From an uncultured Chloroflexota bacterium (GTDB lineage Bacteria > Chloroflexota > Limnocylindria > Limnocylindrales > CSP1-4), in contig CAIYQJ010000165.1 in the NCBI GenBank assembly GCA_903928275.1, forward strand, positions 1 through 11,927: 11,927 nt of DNA. Direction: 5' to 3'. Under the pieces are notes generated by a model. The model worked only from the letters and a program-made list of their open reading frames with translations. It had not been told where the DNA came from and did not search any database. Positions 1-6,206 of this stretch are shown in pieces. A program made the position numbers and the translations under genes. Each line of letters opens with the position of its first letter. The first letter of the stretch is position 1.

Positions 1-212
1 ACCACCCCGCGGGGTCGTCCGCCGGCCAGGTTCGGATCATCCCTGGCGTGGCCGTCGGGACCGAGGCTGAGGACAGGATCGCTGGCCGCATGATGGACAA
101 AGTCGCTGGCCGGCGACAGGTAGCGGTCACCGATCTCGGCAGGGACGAGGGACCCCCGGATCCTCCTGCCCTCCTCGATCCGCTCCCACTCCAGGAAGAC
201 CTCCTCCGGCAT
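1..212 (-). CDS. Possible start of an unrecognised minus-strand protein, running off the left edge
   Basis: Read on the minus strand from the ATG at 212, this frame stays open to the window edge (about 70 codons). It gives a protein-like composition beginning MPEEVFLEWERIEEG and continuing through an EIGDRYLSPASDFVHH segment, with mixed charged, aromatic and hydrophobic residues. It overlaps the plus-strand ORF ending at 359, so at most one of the two should be the main gene across 48-212. The minus reading looks more natural over 1-210, while the plus reading looks better from about 213 to 359. No clear Shine-Dalgarno precedes the ATG, and the frame is also open upstream of it. No family is recognised and the call is tentative. 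Confidence 0.3.
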   Translation of the reverse strand, partial: MPEEVFLEWERIEEGRRIRGSLVPAEIGDRYLSPASDFVHHAASDPVLSLGPDGHARDDPNLAGGRPRGV

Positions 213-359
213 CCCGACGACGAGGAGGTCGTCGCCATCCTCAAGAAGACCGTCGCCGATCCGGCCGTGGCCGCGGCCGACAGCGCCCAGGTCCAGGGGC
301 TCGTCGCGGAGATGCAGGCGCTCTCGAAGAAGATCACCGCCGCCCTCGGCGCGCCGTAG
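48..359 (+). CDS. Small hypothetical protein, possibly the 3' end of a longer gene
   Basis: The frame is open from base 3 and ends at TAG 357-359. The first start codon is a GTG at 48, so the true start may lie outside the window. The last ~45 residues look coding: they form an alanine-rich amphipathic helix (EEVVAILKKTVADPAVAAAD, then a QVQGLVAEMQALSKKI segment) with strongly G/C third positions. Residues before about position 55 are proline- and arginine-rich and less convincing, and the opposite strand also reads well there. There is no recognisable domain, signal peptide or membrane segment. It could be a C-terminal helical tail of an unknown protein. Function unknown. Confidence 0.4.
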   Translation: MAVGTEAEDRIAGRMMDKVAGRRQVAVTDLGRDEGPPDPPALLDPLPLQEDLLRHPDDEEVVAILKKTVADPAVAAADSAQVQGLVAEMQALSKKITAALGAP

Positions 360-470
360 CGGCCCGACGCCTGCCCCGGCCACTTCCCGACGGACGTCCC
401 GCCGGCTGCCCCCAGCCGCGGCAGGGATCACGGCGGCCGCGGCAGTGGGGTCGCAGCGGACCCACCGCCG

Positions 471-476
471 TAGGAT
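471..476 (+). promoter_or_regulatory. Possible -10 element placed for a leaderless transcript
   Basis: TAGGAT fits the TANNNT pattern of GC-rich bacterial -10 boxes. It ends 6 nt before the ATG at 483, which would put the transcription start at or next to the start codon. No Shine-Dalgarno precedes this ATG beyond a weak GGATGAAG overlapping the same bases, and no good -35 is visible. Leaderless initiation is therefore an inference from spacing alone. Confidence 0.3.
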
Positions 477-482
477 GAAGAC

Positions 483-998
483 ATGACGGCCACGAGCAGG
501 AGGGACGAACCGGGAGCGCCGGCGCGGTTCCCGGCCGTCGGCGGTCGCTCTCTGCTCGGCGTCGCGATGGTGCTGCCGCGCGACCTCCCGGCCGAGCGCA
601 CCCTCGTCGTCGTGGCGTTCCAGCGCGGGCAGCAGGAGCGGGTGGACCGCTGGATCGCCCGCGCCGTGGCTGCCGGGATCCCGCTGACGATCCGGGGAGC
701 GACGGGGCCCATGCCGGTCGCGATCGTGGAGGTGCCCGTCCTCTCCACCGCCTGGCGCCCGGCACGCCGCTTCATCGACGGCGGCATGACCGCGGGCATC
801 GGCGACCCCGACGTGCTCGCCCGGACGATCACCGTCTACACGGACGTGGGCGCCTTCCAGCGGTCGCTCGCGATCCCCGGCAGCGATGACGTGCACGCGC
901 TCGTCGTGAGCCGCGACGGCGCCATCCTCGCCCGTGGCCGCGGCGATCCCTCCGAGGCCCAGTGGGACGCCATCGTCGCGGCGCTGCCCGTCGGCTGA
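483..998 (+). CDS. Thioredoxin-fold (ATP10/AhpC-like) protein lacking CxxC
   Basis: 171 aa, with no signal peptide or membrane segment, so probably cytoplasmic. The pattern fits a thioredoxin-like fold: a hydrophobic strand followed by a helix (TLVVVAFQRGQQERVDRWI, residues 40-58), a cis-Pro-like region (AIVEVPVLSTAWRPARRFIDG, about 80-100), and a C-terminal strand pair (HALVVSRDGAILARGRG, 138-154). The layout resembles bacterial homologues of the mitochondrial ATP10 family. There is no cysteine anywhere, so the classical disulfide chemistry is impossible; a binding or chaperone-like role is more likely. ATG 483 is the first good start and sits next to a possible -10 box. The gene stands alone, closed by a hairpin over its stop codon. 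The coding call is firm, the family assignment moderate and the function unknown. Confidence 0.72.
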   Translation: MTATSRRDEPGAPARFPAVGGRSLLGVAMVLPRDLPAERTLVVVAFQRGQQERVDRWIARAVAAGIPLTIRGATGPMPVAIVEVPVLSTAWRPARRFIDGGMTAGIGDPDVLARTITVYTDVGAFQRSLAIPGSDDVHALVVSRDGAILARGRGDPSEAQWDAIVAALPVG

Positions 999-1013
999 CG
1001 CGCCGACGACGGG
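987..1013 (+). terminator. Hairpin overlapping the stop codon of the thioredoxin-fold gene
   Basis: CCCGTCGGC (987-995) pairs with GCCGAC/GGG (1002-1007 and 1011-1013) with a 3-nt GAC bulge. The loop TGACGC contains the stop codon. There is no clear T-run, as is common in GC-rich genomes, so its role as a terminator is inferred from position and stability. Confidence 0.35.
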
Positions 1014-1029
1014 ATCTGTCCCGTCCGGG

Positions 1030-1061
1030 TTGCGGGCCCTCCGGTGGCTGGCGGGTACAAT
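1030..1061 (+). promoter_or_regulatory. Possible promoter of the four-helix membrane protein
   Basis: TACAAT (1056-1061) is a good -10 hexamer in otherwise GC-rich DNA. The nearest -35-like hexamer is TTGCGG (1030-1035), but the 20-nt spacer is longer than the usual 17. It would give a 5' leader of about 120 nt before the ATG at 1188. Confidence 0.25.
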
Positions 1062-1187
1062 CGCGCCACCCGCCGACCGCAGCGCTCTCGTCCTGAGAGG
1101 TCTGCGGGCGCGGCGGCTTCGGCGTCTCGGTGGGCTCGCATCGAGTCGGGGTCGCCGGCGGTCCGCCAGTCGGGAGTCATCGAAGCG

Positions 1188-1649
1188 ATGCACGCCGTCC
1201 ACCTGCCCAAGAACCACCTGATCCTCATTGCCGGCCTGGTCTGGTGCGCGGCGGGCGCGATGGTCTGCGTGATCGGGCTGCCGCTGGAGTTCAGGCTGGC
1301 GCCCGAGAACCTCGTCCTGTTCCCGCTCGCGGTGGTGATCTTCCTCGCGTTCTACTTCCTCGTCTTCTCCCGCCTCGTGCGGAAGCACACCGGTCGGATC
1401 CGCGAGCGTACCGAGGACCGGCTCCCCTTCTGGCTCTTCTTCAACGCCTCGTCCTGGGCCGTGATGGCGGTGATGATGGGCGGTGGCATGGCGCTCCGCC
1501 TCTCGCACCTGATGCCGGACTGGATGATCGCCTTCTTCTACAGCGGGCTCGGCGTGGCGCTCTTCCTGTGCGGCGTGCGCTTCCTCGGCGTCTTCGCGCG
1601 CAAGGAGGTGGTGGCCGTCGCACCCGAGCGGATCCGCGCCGACACCTGA
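1188..1649 (+). CDS. Four-helix integral membrane protein of unknown function
   Basis: 153 aa. ATG 1188 is chosen over the in-frame start at 1044 because the extra 48 residues are arginine/serine/alanine-rich and look non-coding, whereas the membrane protein begins exactly at MHAVHLPKNHLILIAGL. A GGGAG sits about 11 nt upstream. Four hydrophobic segments are visible at about residues 10-32, 41-63, 81-103 and 111-136. A basic loop of Arg/Lys and Glu residues lies between helices 2 and 3 (62-79), suggesting that this loop faces the cytoplasm. Helix 3 is methionine- and glycine-rich (AVMAVMMGGGMA). There are no obvious catalytic residues. No family is recognised. It is unrelated by frame or spacing to its neighbours and probably forms its own unit. 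Confidence 0.72.
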   Translation: MHAVHLPKNHLILIAGLVWCAAGAMVCVIGLPLEFRLAPENLVLFPLAVVIFLAFYFLVFSRLVRKHTGRIRERTEDRLPFWLFFNASSWAVMAVMMGGGMALRLSHLMPDWMIAFFYSGLGVALFLCGVRFLGVFARKEVVAVAPERIRADT

Positions 1650-1972
1650 CGGCACGCTCGACGGCCGCGACCGGGTCTCGCCGCTCGGCGTCCCCGATGC
1701 GGCTCGGGCCGAGCCGCCGAACGGCATGCCGTGGGAGCGGGGCGCCGGCTTCGGATCGCGACGTCCACGGTCCCGGGGTCTGGCAGGACGATCCTCGCCG
1801 GACGCCCGCTCCGCGACGTCGAGCGCCAGGAGGACGACGTGCTCCTCGTCACCGCGGCGGCATCGCTCGCATGGCTCATGCCCCCCGGATGTCTCGCGGA
1901 CGCATCGGTCGTGGCCGGGTGGATGTGGCGGTCCGCCACCCGTTCGTGACGTCGCCGGTGCCGCAGTGGCCG
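1650..1972 (+). other. Gene-poor spacer with two palindromes
   Basis: No convincing gene is seen in these 323 bases. The longer open frames here are rich in Arg, Pro and Ser, as expected of shadows in GC-rich DNA. A 72-codon plus-strand ORF (1731-1949) has an almost plausible hydrophobic centre but no ribosome site or recognisable domain. The stretch holds the twin palindromes at 1699-1732 and must also contain any promoter of the DUF1232 gene, which I could not identify. Confidence 0.4.
1699..1732 (+). terminator. Two adjacent perfect palindromes, possible terminator
   Basis: GCGGCTCGG and CCGAGCCGC form a perfect 9-bp inverted repeat around a single G (1699-1717). The palindrome ACGGCATGCCGT follows at 1721-1732. 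They begin 50 nt after the stop of the membrane-protein gene. The first would fold in RNA as a 7-bp stem with a 5-nt loop. No T-run follows. A protein-binding operator is an alternative. Confidence 0.3.
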
Positions 1973-2389
1973 ATGGACCTCCGCATCCTCCTCGGCATCG
2001 CACTGGGCCTCGCCGTCGTGTGGGCCGCATTCATCCTTCTCTCCTCGTTCCTGCGGCCGAAGGACGTTCCCATCGGGGAGGTCGTCCGCGTCGTCCCGGA
2101 CGTGGTGCGGATGCTGCGCGCCATCGGCGGGGACCACGCGTCCCCGCTCGATGTGCGCCTCGCGCTCGTCGGGCTGCTCGTGTGGCTGGTCAGCCCCATC
2201 GACCTCATCCCCGAGCTCATCCCGGTCCTCGGGCCGATGGACGACGCCGTCGTCGCCGTCGTCGCCGTCGTCGCGTTGAGATACGTCCGACGGCGGGTGG
2301 GCGTGGCCGGGATGCGGGCGCGCTGGCGCGGCACGGGCGACGGCTTCGCGCTCCTCGGCCGCGTGGTCGGGTTCGCGGGGAGTGAGTGA
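1973..2389 (+). CDS. DUF1232 (YkvA-like) small membrane protein
   Basis: 138 aa. An N-terminal transmembrane helix (about residues 5-27) is followed by the DUF1232 core. In the core, the segment DVRLALVGLLVWLVSPIDLI (60-79) leads into PELIPVLGPMDD (80-91), the SPIDLIPE..P.LG..DD signature that defines the family, and then a second hydrophobic helix (92-105). The tail is basic. The family is widespread and small, of unknown biochemical function, with members reported as membrane-associated. ATG 1973 is chosen because upstream in-frame sequence is arginine-rich; a GTG five codons earlier (1958) is also possible. No ribosome site is evident. The valine/alanine run near 93-101 is encoded by a GTCGTCGCC-type triplet repeat, a potential slippage tract. 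It converges with the metallopeptidase gene. Confidence 0.85.
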   Translation: MDLRILLGIALGLAVVWAAFILLSSFLRPKDVPIGEVVRVVPDVVRMLRAIGGDHASPLDVRLALVGLLVWLVSPIDLIPELIPVLGPMDDAVVAVVAVVALRYVRRRVGVAGMRARWRGTGDGFALLGRVVGFAGSE

Positions 2390-2419
2390 CCGGGTCGGCC
2401 CGGATCCGCCCTCCACGGC

Positions 2420-2447
2420 GCTCGCTCCGGACGCGACCCGAGCGAGC
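2420..2447. terminator. Hairpin between convergent genes, possible bidirectional terminator
   Basis: GCTCGCTC (2420-2427) and GAGCGAGC (2440-2447) form a perfect 8-bp stem with a 12-nt loop. It lies 30 nt after the DUF1232 stop and well beyond the end of the opposing metallopeptidase gene. No T-run is visible on either strand. The rest of 2390-2621 holds nothing else I can support. Confidence 0.35.
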
Positions 2448-2621
2448 CATCCGGGTCGGACGAGCACCTCGTTCCGCTCTGGGATGAACCAGCGGCAGAC
2501 GACGCCGTTCGCGGGCGGCGTGCCCGCGTCGCGGAGCCTCGCCCAGCGCGCCTGGCGCGCGGCGACGTGCGGACCGGCCTTCGCGGGAGATCCGGCGCGG
2601 CGGGCGGGCCCGTGGAGCGCC

Positions 2622-4187
2622 CTACCTGATGGCCGCCGCCGCCAGCGTGTCCGCGGTGATCAGCGCCACGATCGCGCCTCCGATCGCGACGGGGACGAGC
2701 TTGGTCGGCGGGGCACCAGCAGGGCCCACCTCCGCGAGGCCGGGCCCGGCGCCCTCGAAGATCGCGATGCCGTCTGCCGCCACCTGCTGCGTCTTCGTCA
2801 CGCTGGTGACAGTGCCGCTCGCGTCGCGCGTCGAGAACGTGGCGGTGACGGAAGTCCCCGGCGTTCCGACCACGAGGAGCCGCCCGGCGCTCCTGACGCC
2901 GGCGATCGCCCAGCAGCCCTCCGTGGCCGCCGTCCCGCCGGCTCCGCTCGCCGTCACGAGGAAGCGATAGGCGCCGGGCTTCGAGACAGGGCTCGTCCCG
3001 AACCGGTAGAGCGAGCCGCCGGAGACCACGCCCGATGCCTTGCCGACGATGGTCCCGCCGGGGCCCTCGATCGAGACCTTCACCGGCCCTTCGTACGCTC
3101 GATCGTCGCCGCTGGCGTCGGTCAGGACGAGGTCGGCGTCGAGGAGCACCGTCGGCGATCCGGCGAACGCCGACGTCCTGGCGAGCTGCGGCGCGATGTC
3201 GGTGCAGAGGAGGTGGATCCCGGCCGGATGCCCGCTCCCGGCCACCTGCTGCTCTCCGCGCCACGTGGCGTAGTCGATCCTTCCGACACTCGGCACGAGC
3301 TCGGCGGCGAGCGCCTGGACCGCGCCTGCCTGCTCAGAGCCCGAAGTCAGGCGGGCAGGGCTCTGGTACCAGGCCGCGTTGAAGTCCGGCAGGAACCTCG
3401 GGCGCTGCACGACGAGCGTCATCCAGTACGCGGCGGCCGCGGCGTACATCTCGTTCACCTGCGGCCGCGGCGACTTGTCGCTGTTGAAGAAGGAGGGTGC
3501 CGCGAGGACCGGGTCATTCAGTGCGTCGGAATCGACGAGCGCGGAGATCGACCGCCCGTTGAACGTGAGCGCCGACGGGTCGGCAACGTAACCATCCAGG
3601 CCAAGGAGGGGAGCCACGCGGGCGGCTACGATCCGGCTCGCGGCCTCGGTCATCCCCTCCTCGTCCGCGGACGCGTCCAACGCAAACGGCGCGTGGAAGC
3701 CGTGCAGGATCTCGTGGGTCAGGAAGTGAAGCCGCCCTGTCGAATCGGCGACGTCGGCCGGGTTGACCTTGACCTCGGCCTTGATCACGACGCGTTCGTT
3801 GCCGACCTGCCGCCAACTGTTCGGGAAGTAGGCCCATCCGTCGAGCGTCGTGTCGGGCACGATCGTGACGGGGAAGCTCGCGGCGGGCGGCCCGTAGACA
3901 TCGACCATGATCGGGTACGCGATCGCGATGAAGTCGGTGATCGCTGTCTCCTGCTTCGTCGTCCAACCGGGCGCGAAGTCGAACGTGAGCTTCGTCGTCG
4001 TCGCAGCGGCGAGAGGCGCCGAAGATGGCCCTCGTCCGGACGGCACCGCGGCAGCGACAGGGCTCGCGGCGGCGAGCAGGCCGGCCGCCAGGGCCAGGCC
4101 CACGAGGACCGACATGCGACCGCGGCGATCCCGGGACCCCGTCCGGCCCCGGGATCGATCGCTGGCGCCGCGGGTGGACCGAAGCAT
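2622..4187 (-). CDS. Secreted, membrane-anchored HEXXH zinc metallopeptidase-like protein
   Basis: 521 aa. The start at 4187 is set by AGGGGAG six nt upstream. An arginine-rich N-terminal region and hydrophobic core (about residues 25-47, ending AAAVP) make a signal peptide. The catalytic signature is HEILH (158-162) in FLTHEILHGFH. Two candidate third ligands follow: E181, giving exactly HEXXH-x18-E as in M1-type gluzincins, and E177 in DEEGMTE, which resembles the EG.(A/T)E motif of peptidase-MA-like proteins. A beta-rich region (about 345-415), reading DADLVLTDASGDDRAYEG, VKVSIEGPGGTIVG and GAYRFLVTASG, looks Ig-like. Single cysteines at 328 and 425 could form a disulfide. A C-terminal hydrophobic helix (about 497-519) may anchor it outside the membrane. 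The substrate is unknown. It is monocistronic, with a gene-free 439-nt region upstream. Confidence 0.82.
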   Translation of the reverse strand: MLRSTRGASDRSRGRTGSRDRRGRMSVLVGLALAAGLLAAASPVAAAVPSGRGPSSAPLAAATTTKLTFDFAPGWTTKQETAITDFIAIAYPIMVDVYGPPAASFPVTIVPDTTLDGWAYFPNSWRQVGNERVVIKAEVKVNPADVADSTGRLHFLTHEILHGFHAPFALDASADEEGMTEAASRIVAARVAPLLGLDGYVADPSALTFNGRSISALVDSDALNDPVLAAPSFFNSDKSPRPQVNEMYAAAAAYWMTLVVQRPRFLPDFNAAWYQSPARLTSGSEQAGAVQALAAELVPSVGRIDYATWRGEQQVAGSGHPAGIHLLCTDIAPQLARTSAFAGSPTVLLDADLVLTDASGDDRAYEGPVKVSIEGPGGTIVGKASGVVSGGSLYRFGTSPVSKPGAYRFLVTASGAGGTAATEGCWAIAGVRSAGRLLVVGTPGTSVTATFSTRDASGTVTSVTKTQQVAADGIAIFEGAGPGLAEVGPAGAPPTKLVPVAIGGAIVALITADTLAAAAIR

Positions 4188-4193
4188 GGGCGT

Positions 4194-4200
4194 CTCCCCT
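4194..4200 (-). promoter_or_regulatory. Strong ribosome binding site fixing the metallopeptidase start
   Basis: On the minus strand AGGGGAG lies six nt before ATG 4187. This picks MLRST as the start over an in-frame codon 13 residues upstream (4226) that has no such site. Confidence 0.75.
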
Positions 4201-4258
4201 GGCGGTGACGACGCGCGGGGACGCACGGACGTCGGTGAGACCGTAGCGGAGGCGCGGG

Positions 4259-4299
4259 CGTTCGCTCCATGCCCCGTTCGTTTCGATGCGGGGCGAACG
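4259..4299. repeat. Imperfect 10-bp inverted repeat upstream of the metallopeptidase
   Basis: CGTTCGCTCC (4259-4268) and GGGGCGAACG (4290-4299) are inverted copies with one mismatch, spaced by 21 bp. A competing inner stem is GCCCCG (4271-4276) with CGGGGC (4289-4294). CGTTCG also occurs a third time at 4275-4280. It lies 72-112 nt upstream of the start codon. It may be an operator for a dimeric regulator or a hairpin with two alternative foldings. Confidence 0.35.
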
Positions 4300-4548
4300 T
4301 CCGGGGCAGCGGCCGTCGTGCCGATGGATGAGGGCCCGCGGCGGTCCCTGCGTCATTGACACGCGGTCCATCGGAGCAGCCTGAAGGGTCGTGTCCGAGG
4401 CCCAAGCGAGACGTGTCCGGTTATCGTGTCGTGACGGGGCGTCGAACCCCCGGCGACCCGACCGCTCTGCCTGCCACCACCGGCGGTCGGGGCCGCCACC
4501 CGTCGCCGCAGTCGTCTTCCGCTGGGAGCGCCCCGGCCTCGCGTTCGC

Positions 4549-4554
4549 TACACT
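4549..4554 (+). promoter_or_regulatory. Possible -10 box of the DUF1254/DUF1214 gene
   Basis: TACACT fits the -10 consensus and lies about 70 nt upstream of the chosen start, a reasonable leader length. No convincing -35 is present 16-18 nt upstream. Confidence 0.3.
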
Positions 4555-4626
4555 CAGTCGGACGCTTCGTCATGCGTGACGGACACGGGGGGTACGCACG
4601 GCCGACTTCCTCGCACCGAAAGGCAG

Positions 4627-5712
4627 ATGAAGATGCTTGACTCGCGTGGCGCGGTCTTCCTTGCCGCGATGTTGCTGGTAGGGCCCCTGCCGGGCTACGC
4701 CGTGAGCGGACCCACGCCTCCGTCGGCGGACTACGCGAAGGCCTACGAGGTGGGCCTGGAGGCGTACACCTACGGGCTGCCGCTGCTCGTGACCAACACG
4801 ACGTTCAAGACGATGACGAGTATCGGTGTTTCGAGCGGAGCGTTCGGCCCGGTCAACCAGTTCAACAACGTCCGTTCGGTGAACAACGCGGGGGGCACGG
4901 CGGTCGTGGCGCCTGGGTCCACGAGCCTCTCGTCGATCGCCTGGCTCGACCTCCGCAGCGAGCCCCAGGTGCTCCACGTGCCGCAGGTGACGGACCACTA
5001 CTTCGTCCTCGCCCTGATCGACCCGTACACCGAGAACGTCCGGAACCTGGGCACGGCGAGCCACACCGAGCCCGGCGACTACGTGATCGCCGGTCCCGGC
5101 CAGCACCAGGTGCGGATCCCGGCAGGAACCCGGCGGATCGACGTCGGCTACTCGCGGATCTGGATCGTCGGGTCCACGCAGCTCAACGGGCCGGACGACG
5201 TCGCGAACGTCAACGCGATCCAGGACGGCTACACGCTGACGCCTCTGAGCAAGTACGGGACGGACTACCAGCCTCCGGCTCCGTCTCATCCGAAGACCAC
5301 GGTCACCGAGTACTCGCTGCCCACCGGTGTCCAGTTCTTCGACGCGCTCGGGCAGCAGCTCGCGATCTTCCCGCCGCCGGCCCGTGACAAGGCGGAGCTG
5401 CGCAAGCTCGCCGCAGTGGGCATCGGGCCCGGCATGACGCCCTCGAAGGACCCGCGGCTCAGCAGCGCAACGCTCCGGGGCCTCGCCGACGCCGTCGCCG
5501 CCGGCCCGGGGCAGATCCAGAAGGACACCCAGAACCTGTTCCTCGCCGGGTTCGGCAAGCACAACGGCTATCTGCTCGGGGGCTTCGGCCGCTACGGCAC
5601 CGACTACACGTTGCGCGCGGTCATCTCCCAGGTCGGTCTGGGCGCCTTCGTTCCGCAGCAGGCCATCTACGCGATGAGCTGGAGCGATCACAGCAAGACG
5701 CCGCTGAACTGA
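4627..5712 (+). CDS. DUF1254/DUF1214 exported protein, N-terminal part cut by an in-frame TGA
   Basis: 361 aa up to the TGA. A hydrophobic signal peptide (about residues 8-26) is followed by the DUF1254 domain. Family-like features are AYTYGLPLL (46-54), NQFNNVRSV (78-86), SLSSIAWLDLRSEPQVLHVP (100-119), HYFVLALIDPYTENV (124-138), GDYVIAGPGQ (150-159) and IWIVGSTQLNG (178-188). The DUF1214 part starts near 305 (NLFLAGFGKHNGYLLGGFGRYGTDY) but is broken at PLN-stop. ATG 4627 (MKM) or 4633 is preferred because GAAAGG (4618-4623) sits just upstream, with 4633 at the better spacing. A start at 4576 would add 17 unlikely residues. Proteins with this pair of domains are usually about 450-480 aa and extracytoplasmic, of unknown biochemical role. 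Whether the truncated product folds is doubtful, because the missing part holds the core of DUF1214. Confidence 0.82.
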   Translation: MKMLDSRGAVFLAAMLLVGPLPGYAVSGPTPPSADYAKAYEVGLEAYTYGLPLLVTNTTFKTMTSIGVSSGAFGPVNQFNNVRSVNNAGGTAVVAPGSTSLSSIAWLDLRSEPQVLHVPQVTDHYFVLALIDPYTENVRNLGTASHTEPGDYVIAGPGQHQVRIPAGTRRIDVGYSRIWIVGSTQLNGPDDVANVNAIQDGYTLTPLSKYGTDYQPPAPSHPKTTVTEYSLPTGVQFFDALGQQLAIFPPPARDKAELRKLAAVGIGPGMTPSKDPRLSSATLRGLADAVAAGPGQIQKDTQNLFLAGFGKHNGYLLGGFGRYGTDYTLRAVISQVGLGAFVPQQAIYAMSWSDHSKTPLN

Positions 5713-6051
5713 TCGACGCCCTACGTCCTGCACCTGAAGCCCGCGCCTCCCGCGAACGAGGGTTGGTCGCTCACGGTCTACAACCTGCACGGGGCCCTGA
5801 TCGCCAATCCGATCGACCGATATGCGTTCAGCGACACGTCTCAGCTCACGCGCAACTCCGACGGTTCGATCGACTTCTACCTGCAGTCCACCCAGCCGAC
5901 GGACCCGGCCCAGGCGGCAAACTGGCTGCCGACCGCGAGCGGACAGGGCTTCGAGGTGATGTGGCGGCTCTTCGCGCCCGAATCAGCCAGGATCAAGGGC
6001 ATCCTCGACGGCAGCGGCTGGCAGCCGCCCGCGATCGAACCGGCGAAGTAG
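5713..6051 (+). pseudogene. DUF1214 C-terminal part, separated from its gene by one TGA
   Basis: This is the same frame as the upstream gene, open for 112 codons after the TGA at 5710-5712 and ending at TAG 6049-6051. It is clearly the missing end of DUF1214: STPYVLHLKPAPP, then WSLTVYNLHGALIANPIDRY, FSDTSQLTRNSDGSIDFYLQ, NWLPTASGQGF and VMWRLFAPE. Uninterrupted, the protein would be about 474 aa, the family's normal size. There is no early ATG or GTG in frame, so it is unlikely to be translated by itself. The TGA falls where family members commonly have glycine before YVLHF, so GGA to TGA is the simplest change. Absence of other damage suggests a recent mutation, read-through or a sequence error. 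Confidence 0.8.
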
Positions 6052-6086
6052 GCCGCGAACGTCGTCTCGCCCGCTCACCGCGGCCT
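6050..6086 (+). terminator. Hairpin just after the DUF1214 stop
   Basis: AGGCCGCG (6050-6057), overlapping the TAG stop, pairs perfectly with CGCGGCCT (6079-6086) across a 21-nt loop. Its position fits a terminator. There is no T-run. Confidence 0.3.
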
Positions 6087-6178
6087 GCGCCCGCACTCGC
6101 GTCGCTGGCCCTCCGAAGGCGACGACCGAGCATCAGGCGCAGCTGGTGATCAGCTCGCCCTGAGCACGGAATGGGTGC

Positions 6179-6206
6179 TGGAGCGGGAGACGGGTCTCGA
6201 AGCCGT
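6179..6206 (-). other. tRNA-Gly 3'-end-like fragment with encoded CCA
   Basis: Read on the minus strand, this is a T-arm (stem ACGGC, loop TTCGAGA, stem CCCGT, with one C-C mismatch), then acceptor 3' strand CTCCCGC, discriminator T and CCA. The CTCCCGC-T-CCA ending is like that of bacterial tRNA-Gly, where U73 is typical. Upstream, GGTAGAG (D-arm-like) lies directly before the T-arm with no anticodon arm, and no GCGGGAG 5' acceptor strand exists at tRNA distance. It is therefore a remnant or mimic, not a working tRNA. Such 3' fragments often mark integration scars of mobile elements, but no integrase is in the window. Confidence 0.4.

Larger units (their letters stand above)
4188..4626. other. 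Gene-free region between divergent genes
   Basis: No supported gene lies in these 439 bases. The stretch holds the ribosome site and the palindrome upstream of the metallopeptidase gene, and a weak minus-strand -10-like TACGGT (4240-4245). A perfect plus-strand TTGACA (4356-4361) has no matching -10 at the right distance. On the minus strand at 4436-4451 a tRNA T-arm-like segment (GGGGG, TTCGACG, CCCC) occurs near a GGCAGAGC, without an anticodon arm; I do not call it. The TACACT at 4549 is the best promoter candidate for the DUF1254 gene. Confidence 0.4.

Noticed and set aside
1731..1949. 72-codon plus-strand ORF in the spacer before DUF1232
   Set aside because: No ribosome site, no recognisable domain and a composition close to that of shadow frames.
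2240..2275. GTCGTCGCC-type triplet repeat as a microsatellite or CRISPR-like element
   Set aside because: It codes the Val/Ala helix of the DUF1232 protein in frame; there are no spacers and no repeat structure beyond the codons.
4356..4361. Perfect TTGACA -35 hexamer on the plus strand
   Set aside because: No -10-like hexamer lies 16-18 nt downstream, and the nearest gene start is about 270 nt away.
4432..4480. Minus-strand tRNA-like segment (T-arm-like GGGGG/TTCGACG/CCCC near GGCAGAGC)
   Set aside because: No anticodon arm, no matching acceptor stem and no CCA; one T-stem pair is also lost. It is too weak to call even as a remnant.
5710..5712. UGA recoded as glycine, or suppressed by a tRNA-Gly related to the fragment at 6179-6206
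   Set aside because: Neighbouring genes use TGA as a normal stop, the tRNA-like fragment has no anticodon arm, and a GGA to TGA change is simpler.
5710..5712. Selenocysteine at the in-frame TGA
   Set aside because: The family has no conserved cysteine here and no clear selenocysteine insertion hairpin is seen immediately downstream.
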